A stretch of DNA of 64,000 nucleotides, taken from the NCBI RefSeq assembly GCF_040403615.1, contig NZ_JBBAKG010000001.1, positions 62,001-126,000 of the forward strand. Direction: 5' to 3'. The notes under the pieces were generated by a model. It was not told the origin of the DNA. It did no database searches and worked only from the letters and a program-made list of their open reading frames with translations. The DNA comes from Haliscomenobacter sp040403615. Lineage in GTDB: Bacteria > Bacteroidota > Bacteroidia > Chitinophagales > Saprospiraceae. Of the stretch, positions 9,221-17,171 are shown one piece after another. Positions within the stretch are counted from its first letter, which is position 1. Every line of letters starts with the position of its first letter. Made by a program: the position numbers and the translations under genes.

Positions 9221-9230
9221 GGTAAATAAG
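9221..9230 (+). promoter_or_regulatory. Late-promoter-like box GGTAAATAAG
   Basis: The 9-mer GGTAAATAA occurs here, at 17146 and at 34595, each time in the short gap before a structural gene. It resembles the T4 late -10 box TATAAATA in 6 of 8 positions. An AGGA Shine-Dalgarno follows at about 9234 and the start codon at 9245, so a transcript from this box would have a very short leader. The box faces away from the gp55 promoter. Confidence 0.4.
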
Positions 9231-9244
9231 ATACAGGAATCACT

Positions 9245-10645
9245 ATGTCTACATTCTCATCCACAGTCACTGCCTCAGATGCCAACACCGCTCAGAATCT
9301 GGCCGAAACTGATGCTCGGGCTCAGGTAGCCGCGTCACTAGGTGGCGATGTTGTAATAATCAGCAGTTTCACCAACACAGAGGTTGATGCTACTGGCGGA
9401 TACACTTCTACCTTTACCATTGATGCTGAACCATTTGTTGCACCGCCGGCAGTTGTGATTCCGCCATACAATGAATTTGCAGGAGTAGATGCCGCAGTAG
9501 CAGCACAGGCCGCAACGCCAGTAGACACATTTCTAGATCCGCAACAACGTGCTGAAGCACGTGATGCTGCTCTTGCTGAAGCGTCTGCAGAAGCCAATGC
9601 AGCCAGTGCGGCTGACCCAGTTGATGCTGCAAACGACCAAAGTCTTCAGGACCAGGAAGCTGCTAGACAATTTGCAGCAGCACAACCCACAACTTCTGCG
9701 GCTCCTGTGAACATATTTCTAGATCCACAACAACGTGCCGAAGCTGCCCAAATAGCTGCCGCATCTGTGCCCGGAGCAAACACCGTTCAAGATCCACAGC
9801 AACGTGCCGCTGCCCAGGCACAAGCAGGCACCATGTTGGCACAACGTCAAGCCACACTGGAAGCACAACGCAAGATGACCAACAACGGGGACTGGCGTGT
9901 TAGGCTCAGCCTGGCACCCAGTGCCACCTATTTGTACAATGCAAGTCCTCCAGGAATACTGGCTCCTTTGGCCAACACAGGTGGGGTAATATTCCCCTAC
10001 ACACCCAAGATTGATATCAACTACAAGGCTGAGTATTCCCCATACGCACTCACTCATTCAAACTACAAGGGCTATTTTTACCAGTCAAGCTATACTGATG
10101 CAGTGAATATGTCAGCCACATTCACAGCACAAGATTCCGCTGAAGCCACCTACTTGTTGGCGGTGATACACTTTTTTAGATCAGTAACAAAAATGTTTTA
10201 TGGGCAGGATGCAGAACGAGGTGCACCGCCCCCTTTGGTATTCTTGACAGGACTGGGACAGTATCAGTTTTCAGCGCATCCTTGTGTGGTCAGCAGTTTC
10301 TCATACAGTCTGCCAGCTGACGTTGATTACATACGGGCCAGAAGTGTCAATATCAACGGAACCAATCTGTTGTCACGCAGAGACCGACAAAACTTGCCCA
10401 CAAACCCCATCTCCAGTGCAGTCAATCGACTGGCAAATCTTTTTTCCAGTCAAGGTATAAGCAAAGGAGCAATGTCCAGTCCAAACGCTCCGGCCACCCT
10501 GGGAAAAAATGAACCAACCTATGTGCCTACAAAACTTGAGATCAGCTTGGTATTGTTGCCAATACAGACCAGATCGCAGGTCAGCCAACAGTTCAGCGTC
10601 AAGGGATTTGCCAACGGTGATCTAATCAAAGGAGGGTTCTGGTAA
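9245..10645 (+). CDS. Baseplate/tail-tube-junction-like structural protein with DPQQRA repeats
   Basis: This 466-residue protein has two parts. Residues about 80-210 are Ala/Gln-rich and low in complexity and hold three copies of the hexapeptide DPQQRA (98-103, 160-165, 183-188). Residues about 215-466 are a folded domain with NNGDWRVRLSL, FPYTPKIDINY, SNYKGYFYQSS and VIHFFRSVTKMFYGQD, a pattern typical of myovirus tail-tube-like or baseplate-hub proteins. It opens the rightward structural operon and has an AGGA ribosome site 7 nt before the ATG. By position and fold type it could serve the role of T4 gp48 or gp54, but I cannot name a homologue with confidence. The same hexapeptide recurs in the protein encoded at 10947. 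Confidence 0.65.
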   Translation: MSTFSSTVTASDANTAQNLAETDARAQVAASLGGDVVIISSFTNTEVDATGGYTSTFTIDAEPFVAPPAVVIPPYNEFAGVDAAVAAQAATPVDTFLDPQQRAEARDAALAEASAEANAASAADPVDAANDQSLQDQEAARQFAAAQPTTSAAPVNIFLDPQQRAEAAQIAAASVPGANTVQDPQQRAAAQAQAGTMLAQRQATLEAQRKMTNNGDWRVRLSLAPSATYLYNASPPGILAPLANTGGVIFPYTPKIDINYKAEYSPYALTHSNYKGYFYQSSYTDAVNMSATFTAQDSAEATYLLAVIHFFRSVTKMFYGQDAERGAPPPLVFLTGLGQYQFSAHPCVVSSFSYSLPADVDYIRARSVNINGTNLLSRRDRQNLPTNPISSAVNRLANLFSSQGISKGAMSSPNAPATLGKNEPTYVPTKLEISLVLLPIQTRSQVSQQFSVKGFANGDLIKGGFW

Positions 10646-10944
10646 TGGCCACTTATGATTCAACCAGCGCATACTATGCCACTGGCTATAGTCAGTTCTT
10701 TCTGGACACTATGACCAATCGTCCTATTCCTAAAGAAACTGATGATCGTATCATGCTGATCAACACCACGTATCAGTATAGACCAGATCTCCTGGCATTT
10801 GACTTGTACGACACAGCAGAGTTATGGTGGGTGTTTTATCAACGCAATCCCAACACTCTGACTGCACCTCCCCTGGACTTCAAGGCCGGTGTACAAATTT
10901 ATCTGCCAAAAATTACCACATTACGCAGCGTGTTAGGATTCTAA
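10645..10944 (+). CDS. 53: Baseplate wedge protein gp53-like
   Basis: This 99-residue protein has the conserved core of gp53-type wedge proteins: YQYRPDLLAFDLYDTAELWWVF, followed by an N-P motif and a C-terminal DFKAG..IYLP that resembles a short LysM-like end. T4 gp53 is about 196 residues, so this is a compact version similar to those of other environmental phages. Its start codon abuts the preceding stop. It lies in the baseplate block with gp5, gp25 and gp6, which supports the assignment. Confidence 0.7.
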   Translation: MATYDSTSAYYATGYSQFFLDTMTNRPIPKETDDRIMLINTTYQYRPDLLAFDLYDTAELWWVFYQRNPNTLTAPPLDFKAGVQIYLPKITTLRSVLGF

Positions 10945-10946
10945 GC

Positions 10947-12497
10947 ATGGCCACTCAGGATCAGATCTCGCAGTTTCTAGCAGCGTTTTATCAATCTTGG
11001 AATTCTTCCATCCAAGATCGGCAAGCATATCGCACTGCAATTTCTATAGCAGAAACACGGACTGGATTGCAAGTCGGCCGAGCCATCAATACCCCGGCCG
11101 GTATCAATCTCAATCTTATTTCACCTGACGATATACCTTCATTTGAATCTCTCACTGCAGGGGTAAATCCACCCAGTAGTTCAGCCGATACCACCAGAGA
11201 CGCACAAACTGCACGGGACGACCGTGCTGGCTCAAACAATCCTGTTCCTGCCCAGCAGGTTGAAACACCTGATGGCAGAATAGTTGAAAAAACCACAGCA
11301 GGCCCAACCAATGCTGATCCACCGCCAACCACAGAAACAGGAGATGTTGATTCTGGAACCAATGCAGCTACAGTAACATTGACCAATAGTCAATCCGTAT
11401 CTGATCCTCCGGCAACTGGTCTGTTGCAGACCCCACCGTTTAACAGTGGAGTTATTCCACCCGGGGGAGTTGCCTCATCCAGTGGATTTACCCCACCGTT
11501 CCTGGATCCCCAGCAACGAGCATTTAATCAATTGGAAAGTTCAGGAGCAGTGCCCGGAGCCACTCCTGTGAACAACGGCAAACAAGGCGGTGTAGGAGCT
11601 CGCAGTGATGATGCTGCTGGTGTCAACGGCACCGCAGCAGTTCGCAATAGACTGGATGAATTGTATGGTGGTGCCTCCAATGCCATTGTGGCACAGGATA
11701 ATGTACTAGATCAGTATGCCAGCTATACCTATAGTCTGAGTTGGTATTTGATGGATCCTGAAACATACAAAATCTTGGTAAAACAAGACAAAAAAAATCT
11801 CAACGGCTACTACTTGTTGGTGCAAAGTGGCGGCGCACCAGTTGCTGGCCGCAGCCCGTTTTTCCCTCTGGATTTTTATATTGATAATTTTGAACTCAGT
11901 ACTGTTTTTAGTAGTACCCCTGATGCTGGCGGGTCAGCACAACTTACAGAGTTGAGCTTTACTGTGACTGAACCCAACGGAATCACACTGTTGAGCAATT
12001 TATTAAATGCTGTTAGAGAGTTGTACGAATCCAAAAATATAGCCAAACCCGGCACCCCCATAAACTATGCCGCAGCACAGTACTGCATGGTAATAAGATT
12101 TTATGGTTATGATATCAATGGCAATCTTGTGCAACCTATTGCACGAAAAACCGGTGGCACAGATAATCGTGCAGCAATTGAAAAGTTTGTGCCTTTTACA
12201 ATCTCTGGAATTGAATTTAAAGTAGCCAACAAGTTGGTTGAATACATGATCAAAGGAATTGCAGTGCCCGACATCACTGGCTTCAGCACCAATCGTGGCA
12301 GCATACCGCAGAATTTTCAGTTCCAGGGCAGCACAGTCAAGGACATATTGGTTGGTACTGTGATACAACAAACAGCAAGCCAGTCAGCCGGAGATGAAAC
12401 CAGAAACGGTGCACCTATAGAATCGTCGCCACCAGGCAGTAACACTGTGCAAGATCCTGCACAACGAGCACAAGCACTTTTAGAGTCCGGACAATAA
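10947..12497 (+). CDS. Baseplate/tail structural protein with DPQQRA motifs
   Basis: The gene encodes 516 residues from the ATG at 10947, 11 nt after an AGGA and just after the gp53 stop; an upstream in-frame start would run through the gp53 gene and is not favoured. The first 240 residues are Pro/Thr/Ala-rich, probably flexible, with one DPQQRA (187-192). The middle (about 260-480) is a folded domain with YTYSLSWYLMDPETYKILV and an ITLLSNLLNAVREL helix. The extreme C-terminus holds a variant DPAQRA (503-508). Context makes it a baseplate hub or tube protein. I do not recognise a specific T4 homologue. Confidence 0.6.
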   Translation: MATQDQISQFLAAFYQSWNSSIQDRQAYRTAISIAETRTGLQVGRAINTPAGINLNLISPDDIPSFESLTAGVNPPSSSADTTRDAQTARDDRAGSNNPVPAQQVETPDGRIVEKTTAGPTNADPPPTTETGDVDSGTNAATVTLTNSQSVSDPPATGLLQTPPFNSGVIPPGGVASSSGFTPPFLDPQQRAFNQLESSGAVPGATPVNNGKQGGVGARSDDAAGVNGTAAVRNRLDELYGGASNAIVAQDNVLDQYASYTYSLSWYLMDPETYKILVKQDKKNLNGYYLLVQSGGAPVAGRSPFFPLDFYIDNFELSTVFSSTPDAGGSAQLTELSFTVTEPNGITLLSNLLNAVRELYESKNIAKPGTPINYAAAQYCMVIRFYGYDINGNLVQPIARKTGGTDNRAAIEKFVPFTISGIEFKVANKLVEYMIKGIAVPDITGFSTNRGSIPQNFQFQGSTVKDILVGTVIQQTASQSAGDETRNGAPIESSPPGSNTVQDPAQRAQALLESGQ

Positions 12498-12498
12498 T

Positions 12499-14148
12499 AT
12501 GGCCACCGCAATTCCTCGAATAATATCAGCAACTGACAAGGTACCACAAACCAAACCGGGCGAAAGTGCAGTTGGCGGCGTTGGCGCCCCTCCCAAGGCT
12601 GATGCAGCTCCCAAACCTGGTGCCACAACACTTGGTAGCGGACTATGTGCAGCACTAAACACATTCTACGCAGAGCAAGCCAAAAGCAGTGGCTTTATAC
12701 CAGACGTTTATGAAATTAAATTTGCTGATCCCATATTAGAAAACGCCAGCATTGTTCCTCCGGGTCCATTGGACAAAAGTATGGCAGGTGGGTCAGTCAC
12801 AGCAACAGCAGCTGATCAATTACTGAGTGAAAAACAAAGTATGAGTCCAACTGTGCGACAGAAGTCAGCCACGGCAGGCCAGCAAATTGTGCAATTCATT
12901 GACACAGTAATACGCAGCAGCAGTTATATTACTGCACAACAAAAAGTTATTTGGAATTCAGAAACCAACACCTGGGACCCCAATGGTCCGTCTCCGCAAA
13001 GGTTTGCTTGGTTCAGTGTCAGTTGTGATGCACAACCGTTAAAGTACGATCCAAAACAAAACGATTTTGCGTACAAAATGATCTATACTGTGGCACCGTA
13101 TCAAACACCAGTGGCCAGCGAATATTTTGACAGTGGTGCGTCTCGTGGTGTGCATAAGGTGTTTAATTACTGGTTCACAGGACAAAACACACAGATCTTG
13201 CAGTATGAACAGGAGTTCAACAAACTCTGGAGCCAGGCCATTACCAGTTACTCCACAGCTGAAGATCTAAAACAATCAGTCAACAGTCGAGAACTTTGGA
13301 AAAAACGAACAATGCCAGCCAGCGGCCAAGCACGTCAGGGCGGCGATGGCAAAACATTTGAGCCAGGCGCCAATGCTGCTGACTACTTGTATTCGGTCGA
13401 CCAGGCCAACATTAGATTAGTAATCATGGGAGATCCTGCCTGGATTCCGTCTCCCAAAGCCATGCAACCCGGCAAGTTTGTCTCAGCACCATTTGAAGCT
13501 GATGGCACTATAAATGCCAAAGCATCTGGTGCATACTTTGAATTTGCCTGGAACCAACCCAGAGACTATGATCTCAATACCGGACTCATGGACCCAGGAA
13601 AAAACAACTATTTTGCGGATCGTTCGCAGGGCAAGGCCGGTCTGGCACAAGAAGCAGTAACATACCAGGCCACACATTGCAAAAGCACATTCAGGGGTGG
13701 AAAGTTTACTCAAGAACTCAAAGGTATCTGGGTGACAGATACCGCTCCTACCAAGACAACAGATACCGGAAGAAATACCACACCGCCAACTGTCCCAGCA
13801 AAAACTTCAGGTGTTGGTGACCGTATAATAGCAGCCACTGGCGGCGCATTACCTACCAATCAAATAATACAATCAACCTCAAAAGTACTGCAAGCAGGTG
13901 CAGCATCGGTGGTGCCTGCCAACGCAGAATACACAGCACCTGCGCCCACAACCAATGTTATCACATCCATATCCGGAGCTCAACCGTTGCCAGCAAAACC
14001 AGCCAGTGTAGAGGGTGTAGATATTCCAACTACACAATTTCAACCGCCACCGGTTCTTTCTGGAAAACCAGGAGAAAACAGACTTGGCGGATTTGACCTA
14101 TCACCAGATCCTTCACAGGGTGTAGTAAACGACGATCAAGGAACCTAA
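12499..14148 (+). CDS. Baseplate structural protein (unassigned)
   Basis: This 549-residue protein starts one base after the preceding stop, with a CCGGA ribosome site. The N-terminal 45 residues and the C-terminal 130 are Pro/Ala/Thr-rich linkers. The central part is folded, with FIPDVYEIKFADP near the start and WFSVSCDAQPLKYDPKQNDFAYKMIYTV, VFNYWFTGQNTQILQYEQEFN and MGDPAWIPSP further on. These features and its place directly before the gp5-like spike suggest a baseplate hub component, with the role of T4 gp27 as one possibility, but I see no decisive motif. No signal peptide or membrane segment is visible. Confidence 0.55.
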   Translation: MATAIPRIISATDKVPQTKPGESAVGGVGAPPKADAAPKPGATTLGSGLCAALNTFYAEQAKSSGFIPDVYEIKFADPILENASIVPPGPLDKSMAGGSVTATAADQLLSEKQSMSPTVRQKSATAGQQIVQFIDTVIRSSSYITAQQKVIWNSETNTWDPNGPSPQRFAWFSVSCDAQPLKYDPKQNDFAYKMIYTVAPYQTPVASEYFDSGASRGVHKVFNYWFTGQNTQILQYEQEFNKLWSQAITSYSTAEDLKQSVNSRELWKKRTMPASGQARQGGDGKTFEPGANAADYLYSVDQANIRLVIMGDPAWIPSPKAMQPGKFVSAPFEADGTINAKASGAYFEFAWNQPRDYDLNTGLMDPGKNNYFADRSQGKAGLAQEAVTYQATHCKSTFRGGKFTQELKGIWVTDTAPTKTTDTGRNTTPPTVPAKTSGVGDRIIAATGGALPTNQIIQSTSKVLQAGAASVVPANAEYTAPAPTTNVITSISGAQPLPAKPASVEGVDIPTTQFQPPPVLSGKPGENRLGGFDLSPDPSQGVVNDDQGT

Positions 14149-14157
14149 AGGACACAT

Positions 14158-15669
14158 ATGGCACAAAATAATGCTCAACCATCAGGCCGCGCACCCAATT
14201 ATAAATTTGATCGCGGCGGCACACCTGCAGAAATGGGGCCATTTGTTGGTCGTATTGTAAACACTGTGGATCTCACAAGAAATGGACGCCTGCAGGTTTT
14301 CATTGAACAGTTTGCCAGCGGACAACCCGCCACCAATCCTGAAACTTGGCGTTGGGTAAGATACTTGTCACCGTTCTATGGAGCCACAGAAAAAACCAGC
14401 ACTAGTGCAGGTGTAGGCACATACCCCGGAAATCAACAAAGTTACGGCATGTGGTTTACTCCACCGGATATTGGAACATCTGTCATGTGTTTCTTTGTTG
14501 AAGGTGATCCTGACAAAGGTTACTATATTGGGTCAATAATTGAAGACAGCTTGAATCATATGTTGCCGGCCATTGGTGCTGCAAAGGAAGGCCAGTATGT
14601 TACTCAGAACAAGTCACAAGCAGAATATTTTGCCAATGCACCTCAACTGCCTGTTACTGAAATCAACTCAGCCAACAAAGAGATTAACAAAAATCCGCGA
14701 TTCTTTGAACAGCCCAAGCCTGTGCATAGTTTTCAAGCAGCCATATTTTTTCAACAAGGACTAGACAAAGATCCTGAACGTGGCCCTATCATTTCAAATG
14801 CACAACGAGAAAGTCCCAGCACAGTGTATGGCATCAGCACACCCGGCCAGCCTATCTATCAAGGTGGTGCAGATCCCAACACCATACGTCAGAAATTGAA
14901 TTCTGGAGAACTAACGCCGCAGGATGTCAAAGTGATAGGCCGCAAAGGTGGGCACACATTGGTCATGGACGACGGCGATCTAGACGGCAACAATGCCTTG
15001 CTTAGATTGAGAACTGCCAAGGGTCATCAGATCATGATGAATGATTCAGAAAACTTTTTTCAGTTCATTCATTCGAATGGACAAACCTGGATTGAACTGG
15101 GATCCGAAGGCACAGTAGATGTGTTTTCAACCAACAGTGTAAACGTAAGAACCAAAGGAACTATCAATTTACATGCTGACAAAGACATCAATATGTTTGC
15201 TGGCGGCAACATCAACATGAAATCAAATGCAGCCACCAACATTGGTGCTGTGACTACCATGAACGTGGCCAGCCAAGGTGCCATGACCATTTACAGCCAA
15301 GCACCAATTGGCATTCGAAGTGATGGCAGTCTAGCATTAAAAAGTCAAGGTGGTTCATGGGATGGTGGTTCAGCATTAAAATTCAAGGCCAGCAGGATTG
15401 ATCTCAACGGCGGCAGTGCAGCAGACGTCAAGATTCCCAAGCTGTATCCTAAAACAACCCTGGATGATATTACATTTGACAACTCTACAGGTTGGCAAGT
15501 AAAACCCAATGCATTAGAAAGTATTGTCACAAGAGCACCCACTCACGAACCGTATCCGTATCACAACAAAGGCGTAGAGGCCAGTGTGAGTTTGACTGAA
15601 GGAACGCCCACTCCTCCGCCAGATGCTGAGCCGGTTCCTTCCAGCTGGGGCATTGTTAGAAAATCATGA
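14158..15669 (+). CDS. 5: Baseplate hub/central spike gp5-like (VgrG-like, no lysozyme)
   Basis: This 503-residue protein has an N-terminal OB-fold region (about 28-150, with GPFVGRIVNTVD, RLQVFIEQF and GTSVMCFFVEGDPDKGYYIG) as in gp5 and VgrG spike proteins. After a linker, about 265-405 forms a repetitive beta-helix-like stretch (GHTLVMDDG, LLRLRTAKGHQIMMND, then short TINLHAD/DINMFAG/NINMKS repeats). That is the needle that punctures the host envelope. The lysozyme domain inserted in T4 gp5 is absent. A clear AGGA precedes the ATG. The last 80 residues are Pro-rich. Confidence 0.85.
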   Translation: MAQNNAQPSGRAPNYKFDRGGTPAEMGPFVGRIVNTVDLTRNGRLQVFIEQFASGQPATNPETWRWVRYLSPFYGATEKTSTSAGVGTYPGNQQSYGMWFTPPDIGTSVMCFFVEGDPDKGYYIGSIIEDSLNHMLPAIGAAKEGQYVTQNKSQAEYFANAPQLPVTEINSANKEINKNPRFFEQPKPVHSFQAAIFFQQGLDKDPERGPIISNAQRESPSTVYGISTPGQPIYQGGADPNTIRQKLNSGELTPQDVKVIGRKGGHTLVMDDGDLDGNNALLRLRTAKGHQIMMNDSENFFQFIHSNGQTWIELGSEGTVDVFSTNSVNVRTKGTINLHADKDINMFAGGNINMKSNAATNIGAVTTMNVASQGAMTIYSQAPIGIRSDGSLALKSQGGSWDGGSALKFKASRIDLNGGSAADVKIPKLYPKTTLDDITFDNSTGWQVKPNALESIVTRAPTHEPYPYHNKGVEASVSLTEGTPTPPPDAEPVPSSWGIVRKS

Positions 15670-16742
15670 GTAAATTTTCATTCACAGGACCAAACGGCGA
15701 AGTGTATGATGTGGAAGGCCCGTCGGGTGCCACTGTGGAACAAGCCAGAGCCATATTTGATCAACAGATCAGCACTGGCGGGCTAACAGGAATACCGGTA
15801 GGCGGACTAGTCAACGCAGTCACACAGGCCACAGGTGGATTATCATCGGCCATAGCTCAAATAGGACCAGCATCATTTGCACAGGCTCAACAACTAGGAA
15901 GTGCAATCAATCTTCCTGATTTAAGAGGAATGCCTATTCCCAATCCAATAGGAGTAAGTGACTTTGTCAAAACAACAGTGATTCAACAAAATATAGGCGC
16001 CATTAATCCTGCACAAATACAAGGATTAATTGCACAAACTAGTACGTCAGTAGGCCAGGCTACGTCTGCAATCACCAATACTAAAGGTCTTGGCAAGTTT
16101 GGCCTTAATGCTGATCAGTTGCAGTTGTCGGGCTTGATCAAACCAGGACTAGCCGAACAGATCAATCTTGATCCTAGCAAATTTACCAGCATCTTGTCAA
16201 GTCCCACCAGTTGGACAGGCAAACTAGGTGCCACAGATTTAACCTCAGTACTGGGCAACGAACGACTGCAAACTACAGTACAACAAGGCCTAATGAATGT
16301 AAACTTTGATCAACTCAAACAAGTAGGAGCCATCAGCGGCACAGAAGTGGCATCGCAACTGGGTCCGTTGTTAAACAATGCCACAAAGTTTGGGCTGGGC
16401 AATGCAACAGAATGGCTCAAAACTGCACCGTCACTGGGGTCACTGGGATCATTAGTTAGTGGTGGTGGCATTAGCGGATTACTTGCCTTGGGTGCAGGCG
16501 GTGCACCAGCTGCACTAATTAGTCAAATGAACAACTTTGCCAAATCAGCAGAATTTGCACAGGCGTTTGCTGGGTTGAATGCCGACATATCCGGCGGCGG
16601 CAATCCACTGGAAGCAGGCGTACAAGCAGCTAAAGGATTTACCAACACTGTGAATCGATCTAATTTAAATGAAGCTGTAAAAAAAGTCATTGGCAACAGC
16701 AAAATATCTGTGCCAGATTTTGCACCTCCGGGCACCAGCTAA
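15666..16742 (+). CDS. Structural protein with N-terminal phage 'GPxGATxEQA' motif
   Basis: This 358-residue protein overlaps the spike gene by 4 nt (ATGA). Its first 35 residues (FSFTGPNGEVYDVEGPSGAT, then VEQARAIFDQQ) match a short motif found at the start of many phage internal and tail-associated proteins. The rest is Gly/Ala/Ser/Leu-rich with repeated predicted helices and no cysteine, as in a tail-associated or tape-like protein; GGISGLLALGAGGAPAALI near 265-285 is hydrophobic enough to interact with membrane. No catalytic motif is seen. It is probably a baseplate-linked protein; the role is unproven. Confidence 0.5.
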   Translation: MSKFSFTGPNGEVYDVEGPSGATVEQARAIFDQQISTGGLTGIPVGGLVNAVTQATGGLSSAIAQIGPASFAQAQQLGSAINLPDLRGMPIPNPIGVSDFVKTTVIQQNIGAINPAQIQGLIAQTSTSVGQATSAITNTKGLGKFGLNADQLQLSGLIKPGLAEQINLDPSKFTSILSSPTSWTGKLGATDLTSVLGNERLQTTVQQGLMNVNFDQLKQVGAISGTEVASQLGPLLNNATKFGLGNATEWLKTAPSLGSLGSLVSGGGISGLLALGAGGAPAALISQMNNFAKSAEFAQAFAGLNADISGGGNPLEAGVQAAKGFTNTVNRSNLNEAVKKVIGNSKISVPDFAPPGTS

Positions 16743-16754
16743 ATATCTGTATGG
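16739..16754 (+). promoter_or_regulatory. CTAAATA box directly before gp25
   Basis: CTAAATA (16739-16745) overlaps the stop codon of the preceding gene and lies 5 nt before the gp25 ATG, with no Shine-Dalgarno between. The 15-mer TAAATATCTGTATGG (16740-16754) recurs exactly on the other strand at 63284-63270, in the same position relative to another start codon. It resembles a T4-type late -10 box. Translation coupling to the upstream gene is an alternative. Confidence 0.35.
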
Positions 16755-17125
16755 CCACATTCATTGGATTTAACACACAGAATCAATACAAAAAATTCAC
16801 ACTGGTAGACGGCGAATTAATCAAGCGTGACCTACTGAATGCATTCAATGTCTGGCAAGGACAATTGCCCGGACGCCCATCATACGGAACTACACTCTGG
16901 AGTTTTTTGTTTGAAAGCCAGGATCAAACTACCATGGCCAATATTCTGCGTGAAGTACAAAGAGTAGCCGGCGGTGATCCTAGAATTTATCTGAATGATG
17001 TACAAGTGTACTCACAGGAAAACGGTGTGTTGATTGAACTAGAGATACAACTGGTAGCTGGTGCAGATGCACAATTGCTGAGTGTGTTTTTTGATCAACA
17101 ACAGCGCAGAGCTTCGTTCGTATAA
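16751..17125 (+). CDS. 25: Baseplate wedge protein gp25
   Basis: This 124-residue protein matches the gp25/gpW family: an N-terminal IKRDLLNAFNVWQGQLPGRPSYGTTL segment, SFLFE, a helix with ILREVQRVAGGDPRIYLNDVQVY, and a final beta strand pair. The length is typical (T4 gp25 has 132). gp25 joins the wedge to the sheath and helps start sheath assembly. It is followed by gp6, as in many environmental T4-like phages. Confidence 0.9.
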   Translation: MATFIGFNTQNQYKKFTLVDGELIKRDLLNAFNVWQGQLPGRPSYGTTLWSFLFESQDQTTMANILREVQRVAGGDPRIYLNDVQVYSQENGVLIELEIQLVAGADAQLLSVFFDQQQRRASFV

Positions 17126-17145
17126 AAGTAGCCGTTTACTTTATC

Positions 17146-17155
17146 GGTAAATAAC
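17146..17155 (+). promoter_or_regulatory. Late-promoter-like box GGTAAATAAC before gp6
   Basis: The same GGTAAATAA 9-mer as at 9221 lies 26 nt before the gp6 ATG in the 46-nt gap between gp25 and gp6. A CGGA Shine-Dalgarno follows at about 17163. The spacing allows a short leader carrying the ribosome site, so this is the most convincing of the three copies. Confidence 0.45.
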
Positions 17156-17171
17156 ATATTAACGGAATATC

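Noticed and set aside
10824..10946. Upstream extension of the structural protein gene at 10947
   Set aside because: The extension runs through the gp53-like gene in another frame and looks non-coding, while the ATG at 10947 has an AGGA upstream.
14158..15669. Lysozyme domain in the gp5-like spike
   Set aside because: I looked for the T4-type glycosidase insertion between the OB fold and the beta-helix. The linker is short of a lysozyme and has no matching catalytic motif.
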